A DNA stretch of 64,000 nt from assembly GCA_014706295.1 (NCBI GenBank), contig JACSVZ010000007.1, positions 64,395,441 through 64,459,440 of the forward strand. Direction: 5' to 3'. Shown here in pieces: positions 50,286-61,800 of the stretch (positions are counted from its first letter, which is position 1; each line of letters opens with the position of its first letter). The notes beneath the pieces are model-generated. The model was not told where the DNA came from. It was given only the letters and a program-made list of their open reading frames with translations, and made no database searches. Made by a program: the position numbers and the translations under genes. The stretch is from Lycocorax pyrrhopterus obiensis. Lineage: Eukaryota; Chordata; Aves; Passeriformes; Paradisaeidae.

Positions 50286-50841
50286 CTGGGTTTGAATAAA
50301 TGGTCACAAATCCGGGGGGAAAGCTGCGTGTTATAGGACAGATAAGCCATCTGCCACATGGGTACAGCAGAAATCTAAACCCCTGAAATGCCTGAAGCTG
50401 TCGAAGCCCCTCTCAGGTGCTGTGAAGCAAGGCTGGCTCTCCCGCTCTCATCTGTTCCGCCTCCCCTTGCTGGGCTGCTGAAGCCCTGACAGAGACTGGG
50501 GCTTGTACCCACGCTGCTCCTGCAGAGTTCACCTCCATCTCTGGCACAAACACCGTGGGTTTGAGCGTCACACTGGTCCCAGGGTGCAGTAGCAGCTCCT
50601 GCCCCCCGGGGCTTCCCGCAGTATCCACTGAGCACCGCTCTGTCCTGCTGAGGGCTGCCGTCGCTGGGTACCGCTGCAGACACTGCTGGTCCCGCTGCCC
50701 ACTGGACTTGGCGGGCAGTTTCAGGGGATTAGAGTGAGCCTTTATTAATCCTGTCCTGTTAAATGACATGCAGTGCTCTCACAAGGAAAGAGAAGAGAGG
50801 AAAAGTCTTGAGCAGAAAATGCTTATGAGTTCTTAACGCTG
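50286..50841. other. Non-coding DNA
   Basis: Moderately GC-rich sequence with CpGs persisting to about 50,710, on the 3' side of the CpG patch. Open frames of about 100 codons exist on the minus strand but none is recognisable. Confidence 0.5.
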
Positions 50842-51010
50842 GTGCCAGAGAAGTGGTGGATGCCCCATTTCTAGAAACATTCAGTCTCAGCTTGGATGGG
50901 GTTTGGAGCAACCTGGTCTAGTGGAAGATGTCCCTGGTCATGGCAGGGCATCAGATTAGATGGCCCCAAAGGTCTCTTTTGACCCAAACCATCCTGTGAT
51001 TCTAAGATTC
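50842..51010 (+). mobile_element. CR1 LINE 3' fragment
   Basis: Blocks in CR1 order: ggtggatgccccatttctag, cttggatggggtttggagca, acctggtctagtggaagatg, gatggccccaaaggtc and accatcctgtgattctaag. 5'-truncated copy of about 170 bases, plus orientation, moderately diverged. Confidence 0.92.
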
Positions 51011-53243
51011 CCATGCAAGGGTAAGGGTTCAAACCTACCCCGTACCACACAACAAACTGCTCTGCTTGACAGGCTTTAAATGTGGTTCATCTTTACTTCC
51101 AGCTGAAAATCCAGCACTTCTTTCTGAAGCAAGGTAAATTCCCTAAAGCTTTCCTGTCTAAAATGGGGGAGTTTCTCACTGACTGTCATAGTTAATTTAT
51201 ATAAGTAATTAACAGGAATATGCTGTGGCCAGGCAATGCCCCAGTTTCCACTCGCACAGCACAGCAGCTGCCCCCCAACCTCATCTGATGTGTCCCACTC
51301 AGGTTTGCTGACAGTGGGTCAGGCTGGCTGCCTCTGACATGAGTAACAGCAGTACTCAAGGACTCTACAGGACAATGAGCACTTCTGGAGGTGTAAAACT
51401 GTTGTAACAAATAGCAGTGCTTATTCTGTCAGCGTTTTAGCCCTCAGTCAGTTCTCAGTGCCCCTGACCTCTGTGGTATGGTTAGTTTCAGGACCACTCA
51501 CTGCAGGCATGTCTGTGTTAGACAGCCAGGTGTCTTGTCTTCCCTCTCAGTCCTGAGCAGATCACTGACAAATGGCTGTCCTGGTAGGGCGATGCCTCAG
51601 TAAAATTCTGCACTGGCATTTATTTGCACCCAACCAGACTAGTGAAAGGTTTCTCAATGGTTTCATCACCCACTGAGGGTAGTGCTGCAGCTACCAAAAC
51701 CTGCCATGAAGGTGTCCTTTCACCCTGACCCTCCAAACCTTTGGCAGAAGCAGACACTTCCCCAGCCCTGCCTGGTGCTGCTGTCACTGTGTGTCCCCTC
51801 TGCTCCTGACTGGCTCAGACACAATGGGGGGCCCATCCTGGCAGGGTGAAAGGACACCACGTGTGTTCAGGTGGGCAGAAGTGAATGATGGCCACAGCAG
51901 CCTCCAGGGGAGTCATGAAAGATACAAGCACAGCAAACACCATCAGGCAGCAAAGCGCTCCCAGCACCCTCTGAGGGTATGCCAGGTGAAATTCAGTGAA
52001 GATGAGCATTAAAATGATGGACATGCAGGAAAAATATCTGGGTTGTACAGAGATCCTGATGAGCTGTGAAAACTGATCACTGCCATTGAGGAATGATAAT
52101 GTGAGTTTTAATAACGAAAAGAACATGTCAACTCAGTGTTCTTCAGTTGCTGAAAAGAAAGCTCGCTGCTAGAAATTGTCCAAGTGTGTGATTGCACATC
52201 TGATGGGATGAACCCAGAGGTGCTGCTGCAGCCCCACTCCCCAGCTCTGCCGGGAGGAGCAAGCAGCTGGGCCAGTCCCAGCAGCCTGAGCAAAGGCAAA
52301 GCATGGCCAGTCCTGGCATGGGGAAGGAGGGACACCCGGGGACCACAGCTCAGGCAGAACCATCTCAGATCCCAGGGTGGTGATGGAGCAAGCCCTGCTG
52401 ACAGCCAGGCCTGGCTGGGGGAGGCAGCCCCTGGGGACAGCCAGCACAGGGACACTGGAGGCAGGTTGTGCCTAAGGAACCTGAGAGCTTCCTGAGGGGA
52501 GAGGGTTGTTCTGTGGCTGAGGGGAAACCAGTGAATGAGTATGGTTTGTCCTGGCTTCATCTGTGTCTCCAGCACAGCCTGCCACAGTCCTGGGAAATCA
52601 AAGCAGGGACACTGGACAGGTGGAATAGGGCAGTACAGCAGCCTGACTGCGACAGTGTCCCTGCTTTGAGCAGGCATCTGGATCAGAGCCTCCAGACATC
52701 CTTTTCAACCTAAATTAACATGTGATTCAAAAAGGGGGACAGAGAATAGGACTAAATAATGTGTAAATGCAATAGGGCTCCTCAAACTGGCATGAAAGAG
52801 GAAAATGTGTGCCAGGAAGTGCTGGAGGTCTGGAAGAAATAGCTGGCGTGGAGAAAGCCAATCATCTCCTTGCTCTTTCTTTAGTGCAAGAGCTGGGAAA
52901 TAAAAATACCAGATAGAATTCTGAAGCAAGAAAATAAACGTGTAAATAAATGGGGCTTTTTGCTGAGATGGACTGTTACAAAGACCAAAAATATAGATAA
53001 CTGGGAAATTGCTAAGACAAATTCTCAGAGGAAAATTTCACCAAGTCTTTAACCTTAAATACCCTGAGCACAGAGTGGGTGGATCTCAGGAGATTACACC
53101 GTGGAACACAGACTACTTCTAGCCTTCCTGTCCATTGTGGCAGGCTCACCACCCTGCCCATGAGGGACAGCTGTGGGGCTGGACAGACCTTCTGTGCCAG
53201 GCTGTGCCCATCCACGCACTGGACAAGTCTGTCAGAGGCTGAA
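51011..53243. other. Non-coding DNA
   Basis: Unique sequence. A GC-rich block at 52.19-52.65 kb gives open frames on both strands without domains. No repeat family, RNA gene or promoter recognised. Confidence 0.5.
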
Positions 53244-54201
53244 GTGTTATGGTTTATGGCTCAAACATTTTTATGAAGGACTTTTGCCTATTATAGCAAA
53301 ACTGTATGACAAAAACTACACAGAAGACCACTGCACCCTGAATGGGTCTCATGACTGAGGCCCTGGACTGCAAGTTGATGGAGATAAGAAAACTGACACT
53401 ATTGTTCAAAGCATCTGGACTAGCATCCACAGCAGGGATGCTCGCCCCAGCGCCTTTGGGATGGAGGCTGTAGCCCCAGGCTTATCTGCTGCCAGGCCTG
53501 CGCACACTCACCCAACCCAGCCAGACGAGGTGAGGCTTTGGGTGTATGGCAAAAAAAAGCCTCTGGTCAGAGGCAGCAAACGCCCATCCTCCACTGCGCA
53601 GACCCGCCCAGCTGCAGGGTCCCCCACCCCGGGAAAGCCACTTCTAGGGGATATACACCTGAGGGACAGCAGAGGGGGTGTCACGGCCCTTCAAAGGCCC
53701 CCAAAGAGTCCCCAGACCCTGCACCAGAGCACTGCACATGATGAAACATGACGCAGCAGATCCACAGTGCTGCAAGGGACAGTGTCAAACCTGTCCCCCT
53801 CAGGGGAGGCACATGGGTGTTCCCGCCTGCCCAAACCTATATTAATCCATTGGATTCTATACTCTTCGGCGCAGGACCCTCACCACCAAGAAGACGAGGT
53901 GGAGGGAAGCAATGAGACATTGTTGGGACCCAAAGAGGGGTGATATGTTTCTACTTAATTTGTCTCTGTCACTCTCTCTGTCCCCCCACACACACCTCTT
54001 TTTCTATTTCTTTCTTTCTTTTTTTTCTCTTTCTTTCTCTTTGCATCTTTTACTATTAAGTAAAATATATCCATTTTTTGTTATCAACATCTAACCTCAT
54101 TTGGTTTTTATCTCGTTTTGGGGAATATTTTGAACCTTTCTGGGCTTGTTCCATTTTATTCCCAGAGAGTTAGTTCTCTTTGCTGCTCTGTGATTAGAGC
54201 A
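53244..54201 (+). mobile_element. Probable retroviral solo LTR
   Basis: The segment opens tgttatggtttatggctcaa and runs through a GC-rich block, a long pyrimidine tract (53,962-54,050) and an AT-rich end containing ttatcaacatctaacctcat and ttttatctcgttttggggaa. This order matches the general design of avian endogenous retrovirus LTRs as I remember them. Boundaries are approximate; I could not find a convincing target-site duplication, and no internal gag or pol sequence is adjacent, so a solo LTR is the simplest reading. The open frames inside should not be annotated as genes. Confidence 0.5.
53962..54050. repeat. Pyrimidine-rich low-complexity tract
   Basis: A nearly uninterrupted C/T run with ctctctgtcc, (ttc)n and (tttct)n character inside the probable LTR. 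Confidence 0.85.
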
Positions 54202-57200
54202 GATCGTAAGAGAGTCACTCCAGCCTCTGCTCCTGGGCCTTGCCAGCCCACACCCCTGCAGACCCCAGGCCTCTTGCCATCTGCAAGACTCCCACTGCAG
54301 GCCCTACGGCCATCCCACCCCAGGGACACATTGCTGACCCACTTGCACCTCGAAGAGACCTTGCAATATCTAAGGACGTGACTTTCAAACTGTGCTTGAG
54401 ACCAGCTGCAGCTATGGATTTGTACAAGATGCTCCCAACATGCTGACTGCTCAAAACCTGGAGTTTCACCCTCCCTAGCATTTCAGGCTGTACATTTTGG
54501 GGAGTCACAGCCCATCTGGCCAGAGCTGCAGTAGGGGCCGGACCCTTGGCAGGCAGCTCCCTTCCGTAACATGGAGGTGGGAAAACACACACAGACAAGA
54601 CTTGGGGTATAGATCTTAGACAGTGTGGTAATTCTCTTTTTTTTCCTGCATCCTCTGTCTGCATGGATGTTTTATAATTAATTTGCATGCACTCAGTAAA
54701 AGCAGGGTGTGTTTTAGATGGCTGGCATCTCTGCAAATGAGATTTCTTCACTAAACTTCCTTTAATGAAACCCAGGAAGTGAGGGAGCACTGTAATGCCC
54801 TGATGTGCACAGCTGCTGGGAAGCTGTGGCCAGCCCCCACACTTCTGCAGTGGGACTGAGGAGCTCAGGTGTGCAGGTATGCTGCTGATTACTTGCCTGC
54901 TAATTAATATTCCAGGCAACACATTTCCTTTAATTACACCACACATGACAGCTGTTGCCAGCAGCCTCAGGACTGTGTGATATAGAGCACTCTTAGTACT
55001 TGTCCTTATTTAGTCATATTTTGAGTCCAAGGGCTGGAGTTTTACAAGTCCACACATACACACAAGGAAATTCTGTCACTGAGGGAAAGGGCAACTCTGT
55101 CCTAAAAATACAATGGCCATAATGGTTGTGTCTTCCCTCTCCTTTTATCACAGCACCTCTGGTTTCACATCGAGATACACTGTTTTGGTTGGCTGGTTGT
55201 GCAGGATTCCTGGTGGTAACGTTCTAGCGTGGCACCAAAGGGTCTCACACTGAGCCCTCTGCCCTGAGGTCCCCAAGAGAAACCAAAGCCCAAAAAGTAG
55301 ACAGGTCTGCGGAGCAAAGGCCTGCAGCCAGCGAGAGGAGCTGGACACTGCTGGCTTACGGCACTGCCAGAAGCACAGCAGGTCCTCATCACTGTTTGCA
55401 AAGCCTGGAAGGGGAAGGAAGGAGGTTTGTACATCAGCTCCCCTCCCTGCAGCACCTCCCAGCTCTAGGCCAGCCCGACACAGTGCTTTTGGAGGCTCAA
55501 GCTGTCCCCATAGCGCCTGTGGGGCTTTGGGGCCTCTCTGCCCCCACCATGGGCTCCTGCCCGAGGGTCTCCCTCTGCAAGCAGGTTCTGAGAAGTTCAG
55601 GGCTGATGTGGGCAGAGCTTTGTGCTGGTTCCACACTGGACTGCAGGCAAAGTCCTGGGCTGGTGTAAAAGCATTCACCAAAGTGAACCGAGCTGGTTCA
55701 CCCAGAAATCACCAAACTCTGTTGTGAGGCAGCAATGTGGCAGCAGCAGCCACTGCACCCAGCACCTGCAGCTGCAGGCCAGGCAGATCTCCCAAACACA
55801 CTGACACGGGCTGGAGGCGCTCCCTCTCCTGTCTCGCTCTGCACTGGACAGGCTGTCAAGATGCTGACTGGAGCTGGTGCCACAGCAGCTCAGGCCGAAG
55901 TTTGCCTTCAAATCTCTAGCAGCATGCCGGGAACAATTACTGCTTCATCACTAGGAGTGTCATCTGCGTTTGGAAATGCCTCTCCACACCTGCAAAATGA
56001 AAGTATCCCCAGAATTGCAGAGATAAATGTGTTGCAATGAGTTAATTATTTGGTACAGCCTGTGCAAAGCTTTTGCCAGTCTTCAGAAAATGAACTCACT
56101 GTTCCATCTCTTCCTGGGCTGCTCTGCACAGGTCTGCAGCCACAACCACCCCTAACACCACCTTTTCCCTCAGTTAGACAGACCACTCGGCTGATGTCCT
56201 TAGCAGCAGCCAAGAAAAGGAGCAAATAGCTTTCTGAGCTGCCTTGTTAGTCCAGCATGCCTCTGTACGGAGACATTAAAGAATTGCTCAGAGTGAAAAC
56301 ACATCTCTGATGTGAGCAAGAGAGAGACTCCTTCCACCACCTCCTTCTCCTCCTCTTCCTCCTCCTCCTCCTAACTCCCAAATGCTCTGCAAGACCCCAA
56401 CAGGATCCCAAGCCGATGCAGCATTATAGCAGGCAATATAGCATGGATGGAAGCTCATCCCTGCTGCACACACGACATTTGCTGCCTTGGGTTCACCAGG
56501 TTTGTTCCAGGTGCAGCAGAGTATCGGTTCAGTCTGTGCTTCCGTTTATTTTAAACCAGGCTCCCTCCCCTCGGTGCCGTGAGACTTCACAGGACCGTGA
56601 ACGCTGCTCTAAGCCCCACAGAAAATTATTTAGCGACACTACAAACACGTTTCTCCTGAAGGTAGCAGCAAGGAAGGGGCTGGCAGTACGGAATACTGAG
56701 AGCAGTACTAGGGATGCCGTGGCATCTGAGCAAACCCCAAGAGTAAGAATCCCTCGGCAGCCGCGGCAGTGCTGCAGAGGCACTTTGCGATTTTAAGCCA
56801 GTGCTGGTTTTGTCACCATCGTTACCAGACGGGACACTGCACCTCCCTTTGAATGAATTCATAATGAGCTCTGCTAGGAGCCCATTGAGCAGGAGATAAA
56901 CAGGTGATTATCTCCACACTGTCCTTATGGATGGGGCTGCTCAGGGAATTGCCTGCCATTTCCACAGCCTTTTATGGAGGTTCCATAAACGACAGCAGTC
57001 AGTGACCAGTTAGAAGCCATAACCGAAGGAGGAGAGGACTAACTCTAAGGAATAAAACTCGCAAGGACTGACAATGCCAGCTGCCTCCTGGCACAGAGCA
57101 GAGAAGCTTGATGCAGTGTGAAGACTTGAGCCATCAGGTTTCTACTGAGGAAGGGTGAAGCGATTCATGTGAAAATGCCACAAAATAAGGGAGAGACGCA

Positions 57201-57509
57201 AAGGGCTCAGGTCTGCTGCTGCAGGGCACGTTTAGTAGGATAATGAGTGCATTCCAGGAAAGCTGCATCCTTCAGGACTTTTCTCCAGGGCTTGAAGATA
57301 GCACATAAAAATGAAATTAATACTAAGAAAAGAAAAGGAAAAAGAGGGAGATACTGACTACTTTTACAAAGGGGTAGAAAAAAATCGAGTGAGTGGGAAT
57401 TTAGCAATGGGAACTGGAATGTCAGAAGGTAAAAGGGTGGGAAGTGGCCGGAAATGAATGTTTAATTCCTGAGAACAGCAGCTGAATCAATGACAGGGTC
57501 AGGAAACAG
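54202..57509. other. Non-coding DNA
   Basis: No gene recognised. The 243-codon minus-strand frame at 54,215-54,946 has no domain and overlaps unique non-coding-looking sequence. A CTC-type simple repeat sits at 56,329-56,373. GC-moderate sequence at 55.2-55.9 kb is open on both strands. Confidence 0.5.
56329..56373. repeat. (CTC)n simple repeat
   Basis: Imperfect ctc/ctt triplet tract ending in six near-perfect cct units. Confidence 0.85.
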
Positions 57510-58016
57510 GGCAGATGCCTGACAGGCAGGGAAGAGAGTGCAGGCAGGCAGTGAAAGGAATGAGAGGGAGGTGTCTTTACAAACACACTGTGGGCCTGCT
57601 GGTAGATAAAGCCAGATACTGATAGGTGAAAGAAGCAATGGGAAGAACCATAAATTCCAGAGGAATTCCACTAATTGACACAGACCAATTGGCTCACCCA
57701 AGGCCGTGATAAATTCCTGGATTTGGAGAAAAAGAACAGAGATACAAAGAAAAAGAGGTGGGGTGTACATCTGGAGGGGGTCTGTACTAGGCGACTCGGG
57801 AAGTCTGTACCTCTCAAGCACCTCAGCCAATGGGGAAAAAGAGAGGGAAATGTGGCCAGGAAATTGGGATAAAAAGGAGGCTGCGTCCTCCAGCAATTTG
57901 AGAGACCCCGTGGGAAATGCCCCATGGCCTCTCCCTTTATTCGAATAAAGTTACAGGACTCCTCTGTCTCCTTTTCGGGCATAAATCTCTGGCATCATGG
58001 ATTAATTTTCCTAACA
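57510..58016 (+). mobile_element. ERVL-type solo LTR
   Basis: A promoter-like gggataaaaaggaggctgcg (TATA-like), then tttattcgaataaagttaca (the AATAAA signal of the R region), then ctgtctccttttcgggcata and the end attaattttcctaaca are features of avian class III (ERVL-like) LTRs, in plus orientation. Upstream, the blocks ataaattccagaggaattcc and gaccaattggctcacccaag also fit. The 3' edge is taken after ctaaca; the 5' edge is uncertain. One option, tg at 57,516, is preceded by gcaga against gcagg after the 3' end, a 4/5 match to a five-base duplication. No internal viral genes are present. Confidence 0.75.
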
Positions 58017-58627
58017 GCAGGAACATGGGAACAATTGTGCCCTTCTGCCAAGAGCAGGGACATTGGGCTGCAGACACCTGAAATTCTGGAGTGGTACAGG
58101 AGGGTTGGTTCTTTGGGTAGAAGAAACACAATAGAAAAGTTCTAATGGCTTGGCTCGGACACAGTCTGACTCACAGGCATGAAAACAGGTGGTATGAGTA
58201 GGACAAACTACTCCCCATCAATATAAATTCCATTTAAAAAAATCACTTGTGGTATCTTGAGAAAAGACAGCAGGCTGTAAACCAGGACTTTGTGGGAACT
58301 ACTGTGTAATTAACGTTTGCAATACTTATTGTGTAGGACAATAGTTCCAAGAAAAGCACTCCACAGTATGTACATCATGTTTCAAGGCATCAGAGGAATC
58401 AAGTAAAGCTGCCATTCAACTAGGTTCTATGTAAGACAAAGATAAAATAAAGGAAAACGTTCCAAAGTACACTCTAAACACAAATCCCTTCCACTTCAGA
58501 CAGCTTAACAGTGTTTCATTGCAAAGTCAGACACTAAAACATAACCAAACCCACAATTCAGCTGTGTTAAGAATAAAGAAGGGGAGTTCCTAGGAAGCGC
58601 TTGGCTGACTCATTTGTACTTTGATAG
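58017..58627. other. Non-coding DNA
   Basis: AT-rich unique sequence between the ERVL-type LTR and a CR1 fragment. Nothing recognisable. Confidence 0.6.
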
Positions 58628-58830
58628 CAGCTGGAGAGCTGATGCCAGGTGTGGATAGCAACGAACACCTGTGGGACACCCAGGGAGGCAGAAATATCAG
58701 CTCTGCCATGGCAGCAGGGATGTGCCTCCAGGAACTGTCCTGTGCCAGGGAAGAAGGGGACTCCAGTTCCAACACAAACTATTGGGTGGGGAACTTCCAA
58801 CCCAAATTATTCTATGATTCTGTAATGCTG
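58628..58830 (+). mobile_element. CR1 LINE 3' fragment, diverged
   Basis: Blocks gcagggatgtgcctccagga, caacacaaactattgggtgg and ccaacccaaattattctatg followed by attctgtaatgct match the CR1 3' end. Plus orientation, 5'-truncated. The upstream half is strongly diverged, so the left edge is approximate. Confidence 0.85.
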
Positions 58831-61800
58831 TGAGGCACAAAAAAGCACTCAGGCAGATACAGGAGACAGATAATGCAGGTGCTCTCAGAGTGTTGCTGAA
58901 CACACATCCTAAGCTGAGGGCATGCAAGAGAATTACAAGTTTGTTTGAAAAGCTGGCAGTGTGGTGCTGCCGACTGCCCACAGGACCCACCCAAGATGGG
59001 AGCTCAGACCTCACTAGTGAGGCAGTGACAGACAGAGAGGGGACTGGATGCCAGGAGCCCTCTGCATGGTGACGAGCAGCTTATGTTTCCTGTGACAGAA
59101 ACACGGGTTCCAGGGCAGTGATTTAAGAAGTGATTTCACAGGGGTGAGGCAGGAGGGGAAAAGGCTGGACTGGGGACATTGCACCCCAAAAAGCTGACAA
59201 GGAGATGAAAAGGATCCTCCAAAAGACCTATTTGAAGACAGACCTGTAAGGGGAGAGCAAGGAGGAGACAGAGCTACAGAAGATGAAGTACCAAAAATTG
59301 TGACATAGAAGAGACTGCCTGCCAATCTTCAGGGTGGTTGAATAGTAATGGGGGGAAACAAGCAGGAAAGGGCTGAAAGGTTACGGTGGGTTGTAAAGAC
59401 CCTGTCAGCGCAGTCTCTCCTGACTTCTGTCATCAAATAAAGATGCTCCCCCATAGACATCTGACCAGTGCTTGAACATCTCTCCCCACTGATGCTTTGT
59501 GCTCTGGCTTAGACAAAGAATTCAACAATCTCCCTCTCTATTCTTTAGAGAACAACCTTTACAGATGGCTGGGAATGCCATGTGTAATGTGTGCTTTAAG
59601 TGGTTTTTTTGTCTTATTTGAGTGGAGCTTTTAGTGTTGGACTATCCATTACTTAAAAGCTGGTAAGTTAGAAAACCATGAAGGAAAGTGAAATGGCCTG
59701 TATTATTTAGTTCTGCACAGTATTTGTGAAGATTTCATTTTTTTTTTCTGTAAGATGCAGGTGGTTTGAAATAGAAAAGCTGGGCTATTCCAGTGGCAGT
59801 CCTTTTGTTCTTGGAATGAGCTTGGCTTATTGAAGCAAAGCAGAAGAACCCCTGATTAATGGCAACATCTATCTTTAGGGAAAAAGGTTGTCATTAGACT
59901 GAGCAATTCTGAAATGTTTTAACATTGTGCTTTACATGGCAAGAGCTTGAAGAAGTTCCTTCTTCTGGAGAGATCGAATCCAGTTGGGGGGGAGGTCATC
60001 ACTGCTCTCTTGATGGGGTGGGGAGAGCCCAGGAGCAGTGACAGCAGGGAATGCCTGACAAGGGAAGACCCAGGGTGCAGCTGGCCTAGAGATACACCTG
60101 TAAAGGCAGATGGATTTGATACTTAGCCTCAAAAGAATAATACTCCAGCTGGAAATGAGAGATTCTGGTCAGTTAATGAAGGAAGAGAATAACCAAGTGA
60201 AAGGCATGATGGAGTGGGACAGTGTGTAAGAGCATGGGGCCATGGGCAGCCCCAGCCCAAGCCCATTACTGCAGCTGGAGCCAGAGCAGAACTGCTGTTC
60301 CCAGGGGTAGATCCTGAGCAGGATTCCCGGATCAGGGGAGCAGGGCTGTGTCACTCTCTGTCCTGGCCTCGGGAGCTGCAGCTCAGCACCTGCTGGGGCA
60401 GAAGCAGCAGAGCCCAGCTCCTGCTGCCCACACAGCACAGCCCCTGCAGCTCTTCCCAAAGTGCTTGGCTCCTCCAGCCCTCATGGCCAACCTGGCAGCT
60501 GCAGCCAAACCCAGGCACTGTTTTCAACTCTTTTCATACCACACCACAACTGCACCATCACTTCTGCTGAAAATGTCCACAAAGCTCACTTCTCAGCAGT
60601 GGATTTCCTGAACCCAAGCTCATCCTAGCTTGGCAACCACAGGGGACCATGCGAGGGGCAGCAGGTACCCCGCTGCCCACCCTCAGCAGGTGTTGCTAAG
60701 GGAGCCCACAGCAGCTCCCTGTGCGCAGCCCAAACGCCGGGGAGCCTCCCCATGGCATGCTGAGAGGCTCTGGGGCTTTGAAGGGCTGAACTCCATCCCA
60801 TCAGTGCTCCTGCTGGTCCCAGTCTGCAGGCTTGGCTTTGGTGTGAGAGACGGCTCACTGGAATATTCCTGGACATCTGCTGTTGTATTCTAAAACACAC
60901 AGCTTGCCTGAGTTTTCCCAGAAAGGCAGAGGCAGAGAGTAGGTTTAGAGAACAAGCTGCACTTTCCTCTCTCCGTGTGCAAAATGGTTTGTGGCCTTGA
61001 GAAAAACAATTGAACAGTGGACATTGAAGAAGATAATTACAAACCTTTTAACCCTCATGGGAAAAGGTACGTTACAGAGGATGAACAAATGTGGGATTTT
61101 CAAAATGTGATTTCTTTTCAGGTTTTTTTTGTTTCAACAAGATTTTTTTTAATTATTTTTTGAAGATAATATACAGAACTTAACCTTTTACATTATGGAG
61201 ATCAGAAATAGAGATTTTAAAAGCAAACTAGATTAGTGCAGTGCAGGAATGTGAACTGAAGAGACCAAGTCAGAGCAGCTGAGTCTGCCCAAGAAGAGCT
61301 GGCAAAACCAGACCTGGTGTGTCCATTCTGATCTGTGTGACAGAAGGAAAAGAGGCTGCAGAAGCCGCATTTTCCACCCCAAAGGTTTTATAGGATTTTA
61401 GGCAATGTCTATTGGATTTTACTGAGTGGAAAGGACTTGTACATCTTTGATCATTTCTGAGAGACTCAAGTCTCTTCAGACACCAGAGTTCAGGAGGCTG
61501 TTCACAATTTTTCATGCAAGCCAACGAGCTTCAGCTGAGGCGAAAGTACATGTAAGAGGGAACAAAAGTGTCAGGTAGTGGGAGACAGAGTCAGTATTTT
61601 TAGCAGTAATCAGTGGAGAGTGTAGGAAATGTAGACCCAAAGGGGCCGGAGATCCCTCAGAGAGCCAGCTGTCCTGGTCCCCAGAGCCCAGGCATGGTGG
61701 CGTGCTGGCCATCACCAGTCACTGGGATCCCAGTACAGGGGCCAGATCAGGCTGCTTGGTGGGCTGCACCCAGCCTGTGGGTTACACACTTGGTGTTCCT

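Noticed and set aside
53461..53751. Open frames of 67-96 codons
   Set aside because: They lie within the probable LTR and have no homology I recognise.
54215..54946. 243-codon minus-strand frame, the longest outside the CpG island
   Set aside because: No recognisable domain, no Met-proximal context, and its 3' end lies at the LTR edge. Length alone is not evidence in this genome type.
57675..57948. Lys/Arg-rich open frames resembling a nucleic-acid-binding peptide
   Set aside because: They fall in the U3/R part of the ERVL-type LTR, so they are not gag or pol coding sequence.
58621..58833. 70-codon plus-strand frame
   Set aside because: It lies entirely inside a CR1 fragment.
59390..59470. 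AATAAA-containing stretch resembling an LTR R/U5
   Set aside because: Only the hexamer and a short context fit; no TATA-like box, edges or other LTR landmarks found.
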